Assembly (NCBI GenBank): GCA_963747515.1
Contig: CAVVFN010000003.1
Span: 744,001-808,000, forward strand
Length of the DNA stretch: 64,000 nt
Reading direction: 5' to 3'
From: Mariniphaga sp963747515
GTDB taxonomy: Bacteria > Bacteroidota > Bacteroidia > Bacteroidales > Prolixibacteraceae
Shown here: positions 53,429 through 62,041 of the stretch, one piece after another
How the letters are laid out: the number at the start of each line of letters is the position of its first letter
Position numbering within the stretch: position 1 is the stretch's first letter
Program-made: the position numbers and the translations under genes
The notes under the pieces: model-generated
What the model was told of the DNA's origin: nothing
The model's input: the letters and a program-made list of their open reading frames with translations, nothing else
The model's database searches: none

Positions 53429-53917
53429 ATGGCAACAAAAGATCTTTCAAAGTACAACATTGAATCGGTACCCTCTGCTGAAAACATGCGGTTTGGCATT
53501 GTCGTAGCCGAATGGAATTTTGAATTCACTTCTGCCCTTGCAAAAGGTGCAGTTAACACTTTACAAAAACATGGAGCAAAAGAGGAAAACGTGCTTATAA
53601 AATATGTACCGGGCACTTTTGAACTTCCATTGGGCGGTCAATATTTTGCCGAAATGGAAAATGTTGATGCCGTGCTGTTGCTGGGTTGTGTAATTCAGGG
53701 AGAAACCCGCCATTTCGACTATATATGTGATGGCGTAACTAAAGGCACAGTAGATTTAAATTTAAAGTACAATAAGCCCTTTATTTTTGGGGTGCTAACC
53801 ACGGAAAATGTTCAGCAGGCATTGGAACGGGCGGGAGGCAGATATGGAAATAAAGGCGATGAAGCAGCTGTTACAGCGATAAAAATGGTCCACCTGAAAC
53901 AAAATTTTTCATTTTAA
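53429..53917 (+). CDS. ribH: 6,7-dimethyl-8-ribityllumazine synthase
   Basis: A 162-residue enzyme of riboflavin synthesis that condenses the pyrimidinedione with dihydroxybutanone phosphate. Family motifs are AEWNFEFTSALAKGA, VPGTFELPLGGQY, GCVIQGETRHFDYICDGV (with the catalytic His) and FGVLTTENVQQALERAGG. Length is typical; it forms an icosahedral or pentameric shell. The start is ATG 53429; an in-frame GTG at 53405 lies inside the terminator hairpin. No other rib genes are nearby. It is followed by a terminator. Confidence 0.95.
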   Translation: MATKDLSKYNIESVPSAENMRFGIVVAEWNFEFTSALAKGAVNTLQKHGAKEENVLIKYVPGTFELPLGGQYFAEMENVDAVLLLGCVIQGETRHFDYICDGVTKGTVDLNLKYNKPFIFGVLTTENVQQALERAGGRYGNKGDEAAVTAIKMVHLKQNFSF

Positions 53918-53921
53918 TAAA

Positions 53922-53950
53922 GAGGGTCTGATACACCAGACCCTCCTTTT
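53922..53950 (+). terminator. intrinsic terminator of ribH
   Basis: A 9-bp perfect stem GAGGGTCTG / CAGACCCTC with a 6-nt loop, then CTTTT. It lies 5 bp after the ribH stop. Confidence 0.85.
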
Positions 53951-53981
53951 AATTGTAACAATATCCGAATTGATTTACAGG

Positions 53982-54362
53982 TTATCTTTGTCTTCCCTGC
54001 CGGTTGTTCATTCTTTCCCGTCTTTCTTCCTGATATTTTTCATATTTTTTCCACTGATCGTCGGTTAGAATGGTTTTCATTTTCTTGTTCTGTTCAGTCC
54101 TTAATTCATTCATCTTTTCACGCATTCCTTCAAAACCACCACCCTGAGAATTATCGCGCATAGCGCGCATCTTTTTGCTGGATTCAAGATTCAGTTCGTA
54201 AACCTGCTTTTCCTGCTTTTCATTCAGTCCAACAGCTTCTTTTATCTGCTCTGTCTGACGTTTGGCCATATCTTCAGGGTTCATGTTGCGTTCCCTTGGT
54301 TGCGTCATTCCAACCAGTGCTGTTAACATCAGCGACATAAATAAAATTCCAATTCTTTTCAT
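53982..54362 (-). CDS. DUF4890/Spy-like periplasmic protein
   Basis: A 126-residue protein with a signal peptide (MKRIGILFMSLMLTALVGMTQ) and a highly charged helical body rich in Glu, Lys, Met and Gln. It has a C-terminal run RRERMNNRQGRQR. It resembles the Bacteroidota DUF4890/CpxP-Spy-like group, whose Spy members are periplasmic chaperones induced by envelope stress. LTxxQ-like repeats (VGLNEKQ, ILTDDQW) support that fold. It is monocistronic. Confidence 0.75.
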   Translation of the reverse strand: MKRIGILFMSLMLTALVGMTQPRERNMNPEDMAKRQTEQIKEAVGLNEKQEKQVYELNLESSKKMRAMRDNSQGGGFEGMREKMNELRTEQNKKMKTILTDDQWKKYEKYQEERRERMNNRQGRQR

Positions 54363-54443
54363 CGTGATTATTTTTATAGTTAATGAGTTTTCGACACTTT
54401 TCAGTGAATAAAGTTTAATCCATCGAAAACAAAATTAAACAAG

Positions 54444-55092
54444 CTAAAAATCTACGTTCAGGTTTAGACCCAGAATATCTGAAGTATTCCAGAAAAGAGG
54501 TTTTCTGCTTTTTTCCATCACGTAGTACATTTTCATTTCTATAGTACGGCTGTATCTGATTTTCGTGCCTGAATGTAAACGAACAAGATGAAACTGTTTA
54601 TCATTGAACCGAAAAAAACTTTCTTCTGCCAGATAAACCTTAAACCAGGAAATTTTCAGGCAGAGGTGGCATTTCAAGTAAAAACATTTGCCGGTACCTG
54701 AAATAATTGTCCATCTCTTTAAATATTCTGTATTCCAACCGACTGGCAAAATCAAAATCAAGGCATCCCCACCCTGCCGTAAGTTTACTGAACAGAATAG
54801 GACGTTTTTCAAGCAGCCATCCATTTTCTTGTTTTGACCAGACCATCCGACCCGAGATTCCCATTTCAAACCAATCGGAAACGTTTCTTTTTACAAAAAT
54901 ATCTCCGGATTTCTGACTTAAACTTCCGGCCTCGGGTAAATAACTCATCTTTTCAGTAAATCCGAGTGAAACTTTTTCATTTATTTTTACTTCAAGATTG
55001 TTAACATTCCAAATCTGGGTATTTCGTTCCTGAGACCATGCTGCCAAAACAGTAAGCATCATTAATAAAGATACTGATAATCTAATTTCCAT
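54444..55092 (-). pseudogene. DUF2490 outer-membrane protein gene broken by a frameshift
   Basis: Frame one (54640-55092) has a signal peptide and a beta-strand-rich start matching DUF2490: WNVNNLEVKINEKVSLGFTE, then SDWFEMGISGRMVW. It stops after MFLLEMPPLPENFLV. The remainder of the protein is in another frame (54444 to about 54665): KISWFKVYLAEESFFRF, ending NTSDILGLNLNVDF. One single-base indel near 54655-54670 would restore a roughly 215-residue barrel. It is either a pseudogene or a base error. Confidence 0.7.
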
Positions 55093-55196
55093 AAAAATTA
55101 TTTAATTATCGCCAACAACTTAATTAATAAAGGAAGGTATCAGATATTCTGCTCATGCTAAATTTCTATTCTTCACGCAACTTTTTTCTGTATTGA

Positions 55197-55223
55197 AAAA
55201 GCCGGAAATATTTTCCGGCTTTT
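55197..55223 (-). terminator. intrinsic terminator of yidC
   Basis: A 12-bp perfect stem AAAAGCCGGAAA / TTTCCGGCTTTT with a 3-nt loop. T runs follow on the minus strand. It sits 3 bp after the yidC stop. Confidence 0.85.
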
Positions 55224-55225
55224 AA

Positions 55226-57154
55226 TTATTTTTTCGGTAACTTAACACCTCTTTGCTTGGCTACTTCTTCCAATCTTTTCTGAAACTTCGATTTCTTAAC
55301 AGGTTTTTTCTTATTCACCTGCAACTGGGCACGTATTTTATCTTCATCGATGTATGAACGGATAATATAGGTCTGTCCGATAGTAATCACATTAGCAAGA
55401 AAATAATAGTAGCTTAATCCCGCTGAATAATTGTTCAGAATAAACAGGAACATTATTGGCATAATATACATCATGGTCTTCATACCCGGCATTCCCTGGG
55501 TGGAAGTGGACTGCTGATTCATTCGGGTGGAAATAATCGTGGTTAAGGTCATCAGCAGAACAAATAAACTAACATGATTGCCATAAAAAGGTATGTTAAA
55601 AGGAAGGTTGAAAATGGAATCATAGGTTGATAAGTCGTGTGCCCATAAAAAGCCTTCCTGCCTGAGTTCGATAGATGTGGGAAAGAAAAAGAACATAGCA
55701 ATCAGAATAGGAAACTGCAAGAGCATAGGCAGGCATCCGCCCATAGGATTCACTCCGGCTTTTTTATAAAGCGCCATAGTAGCCTGCTGCTTTTCAAGGG
55801 GCTTGTCACTTCCATATTTTTTACCTAATTCATCAATTTCAGGTTTTAGTGCCCGCATTTTTGCCTGTGAAATGTATGACTTGTAAGTAAATGGGAAAAG
55901 CAATGTTTTAATAAATAATGTCAGAAGTAAAATAATGATTCCGAAATTATCGATGTATTTTCTCAGGAAATTAAATGTAGGAATTATCAGGTACTTATTT
56001 ACCGGCCTCACAATTGCATATCCCAAATCTACCAGTCTTTCAAGATCAATACCATACTGCCTGAGGGTCTGATAATGGTTGGGGCCAAAATAAAACTGCA
56101 TATCTATTTGCTCACCTGGAGTGCCTTCATAAGGAATGGAAATTTCGGTATAAAAATTTGCCAGATACTCCGGATTTTCCTCATATCTTTCGGAACGAAC
56201 TAAGGCATTGGGAAAAGCTTCACTGGCAATAATGGTAGAATTAAAAAACAATTGTTTGAAACTAATCCATTTTACACGGGTATTTAAATTTTCTTCATCC
56301 GATTTACTTTGAGAGAGTTTATCCACTTCATCTTCATAAAATTTATAAACGATATTGGTATATCTATCCTCACCGAAGCGGGAAGGGCGTTCCTGCCGGG
56401 GGACATCAAATCCCCAGGTAAAATTCAGGTAATTTTGATTTGAAGCAATATATTGATCCAACCCCTGAAGATTTATGTCGAATTCAACGAGATAAGAGTT
56501 ATACGCCAAAGTGTAGGTGTAATCCATATAACTGCCCGGAGCTACTTCCATTCGAAAAGTCATCGTTTCGGATTCCCCTGGGTTACTTTCATTAAATTTA
56601 ATGCGGCCTTCACTACCGGTTCTTACTTTCGGTCCATCAACAACAATTGAATCTTGTTCAAAGGTTGGAGTAAAAAACAACTGATCGGTTTGAATGCTCC
56701 GGTTTTGTGCAAAAAAATTCATTCCAAACTTTGTATCGTCTCCTTTAAAGAGAATTAACGGCAACGAATCGTGAGTCTGGTAATTTTTTAATTCTACAGA
56801 ATAAATCCTTCCACCTTTATTGGTGAAAGTTATTTTCATGAGGTTGTTTTCGAGAGTATAAAATTCCTGCGTTCCGGCAGCAGCGTTACCAAAAACTCCT
56901 AACTGGTCAATTTTTTCCTGCAGACTTCTGCTGGTTCCAATAGAATCGGCCAGTTTCAGGTCTTCCTGTTGTTCGTTTTCAATTTTCTGTTTTTGCTGTT
57001 CAAGTTGCAAAGACTTCTGCGCTTCAACCTGTGCAATGGAATCCTGACGTTTTCTGGCTGCTTCAATCTGATCTTGAGAAGGCCGGTTAAATATTGAAAA
57101 AGCAATCAGGATGGTAAATATTAAAAGAATTCCAACTATAGAATTTCTGTCCAT
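55226..57154 (-). CDS. yidC: membrane protein insertase YidC
   Basis: A 642-residue insertase. An N-terminal helix (about 5-20) is followed by a coiled linker and a large periplasmic domain (about 90-340). The conserved C-terminal OxaA/YidC domain (about 355-600) follows: FIKTLLFPFTYKSYISQAKMRALKPEI, GGCLPMLLQFPILIAMFFFF and SAGLSYYYFLANVI. A basic tail (KKKPVKKSKFQKR) may bind ribosomes. It inserts membrane proteins alone or with Sec. It is 4 bp after pyrG and co-transcribed with it. Confidence 0.95.
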   Translation of the reverse strand: MDRNSIVGILLIFTILIAFSIFNRPSQDQIEAARKRQDSIAQVEAQKSLQLEQQKQKIENEQQEDLKLADSIGTSRSLQEKIDQLGVFGNAAAGTQEFYTLENNLMKITFTNKGGRIYSVELKNYQTHDSLPLILFKGDDTKFGMNFFAQNRSIQTDQLFFTPTFEQDSIVVDGPKVRTGSEGRIKFNESNPGESETMTFRMEVAPGSYMDYTYTLAYNSYLVEFDINLQGLDQYIASNQNYLNFTWGFDVPRQERPSRFGEDRYTNIVYKFYEDEVDKLSQSKSDEENLNTRVKWISFKQLFFNSTIIASEAFPNALVRSERYEENPEYLANFYTEISIPYEGTPGEQIDMQFYFGPNHYQTLRQYGIDLERLVDLGYAIVRPVNKYLIIPTFNFLRKYIDNFGIIILLLTLFIKTLLFPFTYKSYISQAKMRALKPEIDELGKKYGSDKPLEKQQATMALYKKAGVNPMGGCLPMLLQFPILIAMFFFFPTSIELRQEGFLWAHDLSTYDSIFNLPFNIPFYGNHVSLFVLLMTLTTIISTRMNQQSTSTQGMPGMKTMMYIMPIMFLFILNNYSAGLSYYYFLANVITIGQTYIIRSYIDEDKIRAQLQVNKKKPVKKSKFQKRLEEVAKQRGVKLPKK

Positions 57155-57158
57155 TTTT

Positions 57159-58763
57159 TTATTTTACTAATGAATTTTTTATGAAATCGATAAACAATGG
57201 GTGAGGATTAAGCACGGTACTCCGGTATTCGGGATGAAACTGAACACCAACAAACCATTTATGCGATTTGATTTCCATAATTTCTACCAGGTCGGTTTCA
57301 GGATTAATTCCCACCGGCACCATGCCTGCCTGAATAAATTGTTCTCTGAAAGAATCGTTAAACTCATAGCGGTGTCTGTGACGTTCAAAAACAGTTAACT
57401 TATGATATGCCTTGCAAACATTAGATTCTTTTTGTGTAATTCTGCACTCATAAGCACCAAGTCTCATAGTCCCTCCGTAATCGGTTATTCCTTTTTGATG
57501 CTCCATGAGGTCGATAACCGGATAGGAAGTTTTCGGATTCATTTCGGTAGAATCAGCTCCCTGCAGATCCAAAACGTTACGGGCAAATTCAATAACTGCA
57601 ACCTGCATACCAAGACATATTCCCAGGTAGGGAATATTATTTTCGCGAGCATATTTTGCTGCTAGAATTTTACCGTTCATTCCACGGTGCCCAAATCCGG
57701 GAGCAACAATGATGCCGTTCAGTCCGGAAAGCATTTCAATATGGTTATCCTGCTCTAATGATTCAGAATGGATCCACTCCACATCAACGTCGCACTGGTT
57801 TTCAGCCCCTGCATGGACCAAAGCTTCAGCAATTGATTTGTATGCATCCCTGAGCTCCACATATTTACCGATAAGGCCTATTTTTACAGAATATTTTGGA
57901 TTATTCAATCTTTCAAGAAATTCATTCCACGCCCCAAGCTTAATATCTTCACTGATTTCCAGCCCCAATTTTTTAAGCACTGTTAAATCTAGTTTTTCTG
58001 CCAACATTTTATTAGGAACTTCATATATGGTAGGAACATTTACCGATTGCACAACCGCATCGAGATCCACATTGCAAAACAGGGCTACTTTTTCACGTAT
58101 AGAAGTATCAATTTCATGCTCAGTTCTCAAAACAAGAATATCAGGCTGAACCCCTGCTTCAAGCAAAAGTTTAACTGAATGCTGGGTTGGTTTAGTTTTT
58201 AATTCCCCGGTTGCAGCAAGATAAGGTACCAGAGTTAAGTGAATTACCAATGCCCTTGAACCTAACTCACGTTTAAGCTGTCTTACCGATTCAATATATG
58301 GCAACGACTCAATATCGCCCACTGTGCCACCAATCTCGGTAATCACAATGTCATATTTACCCTTCGAACCAAGGATTTTAATTCTTCGTTTTATTTCATC
58401 AGTGATATGCGGGATAATTTGAACAGTTTTGCCCAAATAATCGCCATGGCGTTCTTTACTTATAACCGACTGATATATACGGCCGGTAGTAACGTTATTT
58501 GCCTGTGAGGTAGGTTCATTTAAAAACCGTTCATAATGCCCCAAATCCAGATCGGTTTCGGCTCCATCCTCAGTAACATAGCATTCTCCATGCTCATATG
58601 GGTTTAAAGTTCCCGGATCAACATTGAGATAAGGATCCAGCTTCTGAATGGTTACGGTATAACCTCTTAACTGAAGTAACTTAGCCAGGGAAGATGCCAA
58701 AATTCCTTTACCCAAAGATGATGTAACTCCACCTGTGACAAATATGTATCTTGTTTCAGACAC
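57159..58763 (-). CDS. pyrG: CTP synthase
   Basis: A 534-residue amidotransferase that makes CTP from UTP, ATP and glutamine. The synthetase domain starts MSETRYIFVTGGVTSSLGKG with the P-loop and continues QKLDPYLNVDPGTLNPYEHGE. The class I glutaminase domain contains GICLGMQVAV with the nucleophile Cys and HPEYRST with the catalytic His. It begins with GTG at 58763. It is first in a pyrG-yidC pair. The long upstream region holds a perfect 16-bp palindrome that might be an operator. Confidence 0.96.
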   Translation of the reverse strand: MSETRYIFVTGGVTSSLGKGILASSLAKLLQLRGYTVTIQKLDPYLNVDPGTLNPYEHGECYVTEDGAETDLDLGHYERFLNEPTSQANNVTTGRIYQSVISKERHGDYLGKTVQIIPHITDEIKRRIKILGSKGKYDIVITEIGGTVGDIESLPYIESVRQLKRELGSRALVIHLTLVPYLAATGELKTKPTQHSVKLLLEAGVQPDILVLRTEHEIDTSIREKVALFCNVDLDAVVQSVNVPTIYEVPNKMLAEKLDLTVLKKLGLEISEDIKLGAWNEFLERLNNPKYSVKIGLIGKYVELRDAYKSIAEALVHAGAENQCDVDVEWIHSESLEQDNHIEMLSGLNGIIVAPGFGHRGMNGKILAAKYARENNIPYLGICLGMQVAVIEFARNVLDLQGADSTEMNPKTSYPVIDLMEHQKGITDYGGTMRLGAYECRITQKESNVCKAYHKLTVFERHRHRYEFNDSFREQFIQAGMVPVGINPETDLVEIMEIKSHKWFVGVQFHPEYRSTVLNPHPLFIDFIKNSLVK

Positions 58764-59402
58764 GATTGATATGTTTTAGTTTTTAAAAGCCACAAAATTA
58801 ATTAATAAAATGTATAAGAAAACTAATGCCTGCTTAAATTGAACGAACAACAATAAAATAATACGGAAAATTTATTGTGCTTAACAATATGAAATGCATT
58901 TTGCTTAATCAGTTTTAATATCAGATGTCATATATGACATGTAACTACTTCCTGTTATAGAGCATTGCATGTTACATAAGTAAAAATAATATTACATATG
59001 CGTGCAGAAAATTCATAAAACCAAAATCATTAATACACATTTGTAATTTATATTAATGTACAATTGTGCAACTTATTGAATATAACAGACTTTAATGTCA
59101 AAATTTTAGGCTTCACGGATATGTATTTTTGGTATATCCTAAAAATACTGCAATTTATTCTGCAAAAAGATGTGTCAGATTAACGGATTATGAAGTATAG
59201 ATTTACCTGGTTTAGACAATTCCATGTACTTCCGCTTCAATTCTCCACTGCAATTACATTCCTGTGTACAGATAGTCTTTGATCCTCGATTTGTTTTGCA
59301 TTCTTATCCTGCCGGAAATAGCTGATGTGGTTTGTGTTCCCATGGGTGGAGTTTTGTTCTTCGGATTTCCTTCAGATTCCACCTCACAATGGCAGGGTAC
59401 AC
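58764..59402. other. 639-bp upstream region of pyrG
   Basis: It is AT-rich and has no open frame worth reporting. Palindromic elements at 58925-58977 are the only distinct structure seen. The downstream half is plain sequence before the flavodoxin terminator. Confidence 0.5.
58925..58977. promoter_or_regulatory. palindromic operator-like elements upstream of pyrG
   Basis: ATGTCATATATGACAT at 58925-58940 is a perfect 16-bp palindrome. It overlaps the left arm of an inverted repeat ATGTAAC (58939-58945) / GTTACAT (58971-58977). It lies 160-215 bp upstream of the pyrG start. Confidence 0.45.
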
Positions 59403-59432
59403 TAAAAAAGATGCCTGCATTTCTGCAGGCAT
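59403..59432 (-). terminator. intrinsic terminator of the E2-E1-flavodoxin operon
   Basis: A 9-bp stem ATGCCTGCA / TGCAGGCAT with a 4-nt loop, followed on the minus strand by C and six T. It lies 28 bp after the flavodoxin stop. Confidence 0.8.
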
Positions 59433-59459
59433 TTATTCCGCTTTAATTTCAGATACCTA

Positions 59460-59969
59460 TTAATTAAACTCTATTTTCAATTTTTCGACCCAGTTTTTTA
59501 CTCTTTCAGAGGTTAATCTTGCCTGATTTTCCTGGTCAAGAGGCAAACCTACAAATTCATTGCCCCTTTGAGCCCTTGATGATTCGTATGTATAACCTTC
59601 AACCGGAACATGTCCAGCAATTGCACCCCCACATTGTTCAATAATTTCAACTAAAATTCCAATAGCATCGCAAAAGTTTTCAGAATATTCCTTTTGATCT
59701 CCCAATCCAAAAACTGCAAACTTTTTACCTGAAAGATCCATTTCTTCCAGATCAGGTACAAACTCATCCCAATAGTTGGGCAGTTCCCCATCAAACCAGG
59801 TTGGGGCACTTAAAATAAAGTTATCGTATTTTTCAAAAATCTCTTTTCCAAGGTCTTCAGCATTCACTGGTTCGATATCCTCTTTTCCCCACACATCGAT
59901 TACTTTTTCGGCAACTTTTTTCGATTTGCGTGTATGAAAACTATAAATTATAGCTGTTTTGCTGCTCAT
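59460..59969 (-). CDS. fldA: flavodoxin
   Basis: A 169-residue FMN-binding electron carrier with a Rossmann-like fold. Phosphate loop-like segment SFHTRKSKKVAEKV near the start, then SAPTWFDGELPNYWDEF and the FGLGDQKEYSENFCDAIG loop characteristic of long-chain flavodoxins. It is last in the operon after the E1 gene, suggesting it may accept or donate electrons in the same metabolic route. An in-frame ATG at 59981 adds four residues and nearly abuts the E1 stop. Confidence 0.88.
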   Translation of the reverse strand: MSSKTAIIYSFHTRKSKKVAEKVIDVWGKEDIEPVNAEDLGKEIFEKYDNFILSAPTWFDGELPNYWDEFVPDLEEMDLSGKKFAVFGLGDQKEYSENFCDAIGILVEIIEQCGGAIAGHVPVEGYTYESSRAQRGNEFVGLPLDQENQARLTSERVKNWVEKLKIEFN

Positions 59970-59984
59970 TCTGATAATCATTTA

Positions 59985-62033
59985 TTAATAAGTAATTAAT
60001 TCTTTTGCTGCATCATAAATTTTCTGCGCGTTAGGTAGAATAGCTTTTTCTAGAATGGTATTAAACCCCACCGGGGTATATGTTGATCCCACCCGTTTTA
60101 CAGGAGCATCAAGAAACTCAAAAGCCTTCTCTGTAATAATGGAACTTAATTCCCCGCCAAATCCTCCAAACACTTTATCTTCATGAGTGATAAGAACTTT
60201 ATTGGTTTTTTTAACAGAATTCAGAATAGTTTCTTCATCAAGCGGGATTAGGGAACGCAAATCAATCACTTCCACGTTAAATCCTTCCTCTTGCAGTTTT
60301 TGAGCAGCTTCCAGACTTAAATGAGTTGCATTCCCATATGTAACAATAGTTAAATCATTTCCTTCTCTCCGAATTCTCGCTTTTCCAAACGGCACCTCAA
60401 AATCATCGGGAACCGCAGTTGCAGCCTTTGGGCTTTGGTAAAGGGTTTTTGGTTCCATGAACATAGTTACACCCCTTGATCGGATAGAAGTACGAAGTAA
60501 TCCGGCAGCATCATCTGCAAAGGAAGGATAAACTATACGTATTCCCGGTATGGAAACCAACGAACCTTCAATAGTTTGGGAATGGTATAATCCACCACCT
60601 ATGTATCCTCCCGAAGCAAGGCGAATGGTCATATTGGAAACAAATTTTCCATTCGATCGCCAATAATCATGACTGGCTTCAACATATTGTTCCATAGCTG
60701 GCCAGAAGTAGTCGGCAAATTCAGCTCCCTCAATAACAATTCTAATTTTATCATTATAACGTGACATTCCATTTGCAGTACCGACAATAAAATCTTCAGC
60801 AATAGGGGCATTAAAAACTCGTTTTAGACCAAATTCCTGTTGCAAACCTTTGGAAACGTTAAAAATTCCTCCTTTATCTTTATTTGCCATATCCTGTCCC
60901 CACATAAATGTATCAGGATTTCGGCGGAATTCTGCCTTTAGTGTTTCATTTAATGCAGTAATAAGTTTTTTCTTATTACCCTGCTCCTGATGCAATCCAT
61001 CGGGATATTTTTCTGAAACATAAGGATCTGGAGTAACAAAATCGTATATTGATTTAGGATCAGGATCAGGAGCTTTAAGTGCTGCTTTATGTGCAGTTTT
61101 TAATTCCAGTTTCAGTTCCTCTTCAATGGCCTGAATTTCTTCTTCTGAAAACCGCTCATACCTTATGAGCATTCTTCTGAATTTGGATAATGGATCGTAC
61201 TGTTCTGCATAATTACGTTCCGATTCACTTCTGTAAAGTAAATGATCGTCGGAGTTTGAATGGGAATGAATGCGGATACAATTTGCCTGCACAATTACAG
61301 GGATACTTTCTTCAATTGCAATTCGTTTGGCTTCTATCATCGCATTCATCGAATCAAAAACATCTTTACCGTTACAGTGGATGATTTTGAGATTTTTAAA
61401 GCTGATAAAATTATTTGCTACTTTCCGCTGAGCAGTCTGATCCTTTTTAGGCACAGAAATACCATATCCATTATCCTGAATAACAAATATCACCGGAAGT
61501 TTTTCTTTATCAGCGCCATTAAATGCTTCATATACAAATCCTTCACTAACAGATGATTCACCTTGATTACTTATTGCAACCGATTTTTCACCATAATATT
61601 TAATAGCTCTTGCCACCCCCACGGCATGTAATGTATGATTACCGGTAAGGGACGACACACTGTGAATATTCCATTCAGGTTTGGCAAAATGATTCGACAT
61701 GTGCCGTCCGCCACTGGAAGGATCGGTTGCTTTTGATATCCCGTTGAGAATAATTTCTTCGGGAGTTAATCCGCAAGACAAGGCAGTCAGCATGTCGCGA
61801 TAGTACAAAAACATATGATCTTTCTTCTTTTCAAATATCTGGCCAACGGCCAGTTGAATTCCATCGTGACCAGCATAGGGAGCATGATAAGACCAGCCAA
61901 TAGCCTGCTTCAGGTAATTTGGTGCTTTATCGTCAATAGCTCTGCCAATAGTCATCAGCCGAAACCATTTTTCAAGTGTATTTTTGTCGGTTATTTTTAT
62001 TGTATGAATTTTTGGTACTTTTAAATCTTTCAT
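59985..62033 (-). CDS. 2-oxoacid dehydrogenase E1, alpha-beta fusion
   Basis: A 682-residue thiamine-diphosphate enzyme with the alpha and beta subunits fused. The alpha part (about 1-330) has GWSYHAPYAGHDGIQLAVG, GRHMSNHF and the TPP region NQGESSVSEGFVYEAFNGADKEKLPVIFVIQDNGYGIS. The beta part (about 350-680) has MWGQDMANKDKGGIFNVSKGL, NAPIAEDFIVGTANGM and a transketolase C domain (VIDLRSLIPLDEETI). It decarboxylates a 2-oxo acid, probably branched-chain or pyruvate, and passes the acyl group to E2. ATG 62033 is used; a TTG at 62045 overlaps the E2 stop. Confidence 0.9.
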   Translation of the reverse strand: MKDLKVPKIHTIKITDKNTLEKWFRLMTIGRAIDDKAPNYLKQAIGWSYHAPYAGHDGIQLAVGQIFEKKKDHMFLYYRDMLTALSCGLTPEEIILNGISKATDPSSGGRHMSNHFAKPEWNIHSVSSLTGNHTLHAVGVARAIKYYGEKSVAISNQGESSVSEGFVYEAFNGADKEKLPVIFVIQDNGYGISVPKKDQTAQRKVANNFISFKNLKIIHCNGKDVFDSMNAMIEAKRIAIEESIPVIVQANCIRIHSHSNSDDHLLYRSESERNYAEQYDPLSKFRRMLIRYERFSEEEIQAIEEELKLELKTAHKAALKAPDPDPKSIYDFVTPDPYVSEKYPDGLHQEQGNKKKLITALNETLKAEFRRNPDTFMWGQDMANKDKGGIFNVSKGLQQEFGLKRVFNAPIAEDFIVGTANGMSRYNDKIRIVIEGAEFADYFWPAMEQYVEASHDYWRSNGKFVSNMTIRLASGGYIGGGLYHSQTIEGSLVSIPGIRIVYPSFADDAAGLLRTSIRSRGVTMFMEPKTLYQSPKAATAVPDDFEVPFGKARIRREGNDLTIVTYGNATHLSLEAAQKLQEEGFNVEVIDLRSLIPLDEETILNSVKKTNKVLITHEDKVFGGFGGELSSIITEKAFEFLDAPVKRVGSTYTPVGFNTILEKAILPNAQKIYDAAKELITY

Positions 62034-62041
62034 AAATTGAA

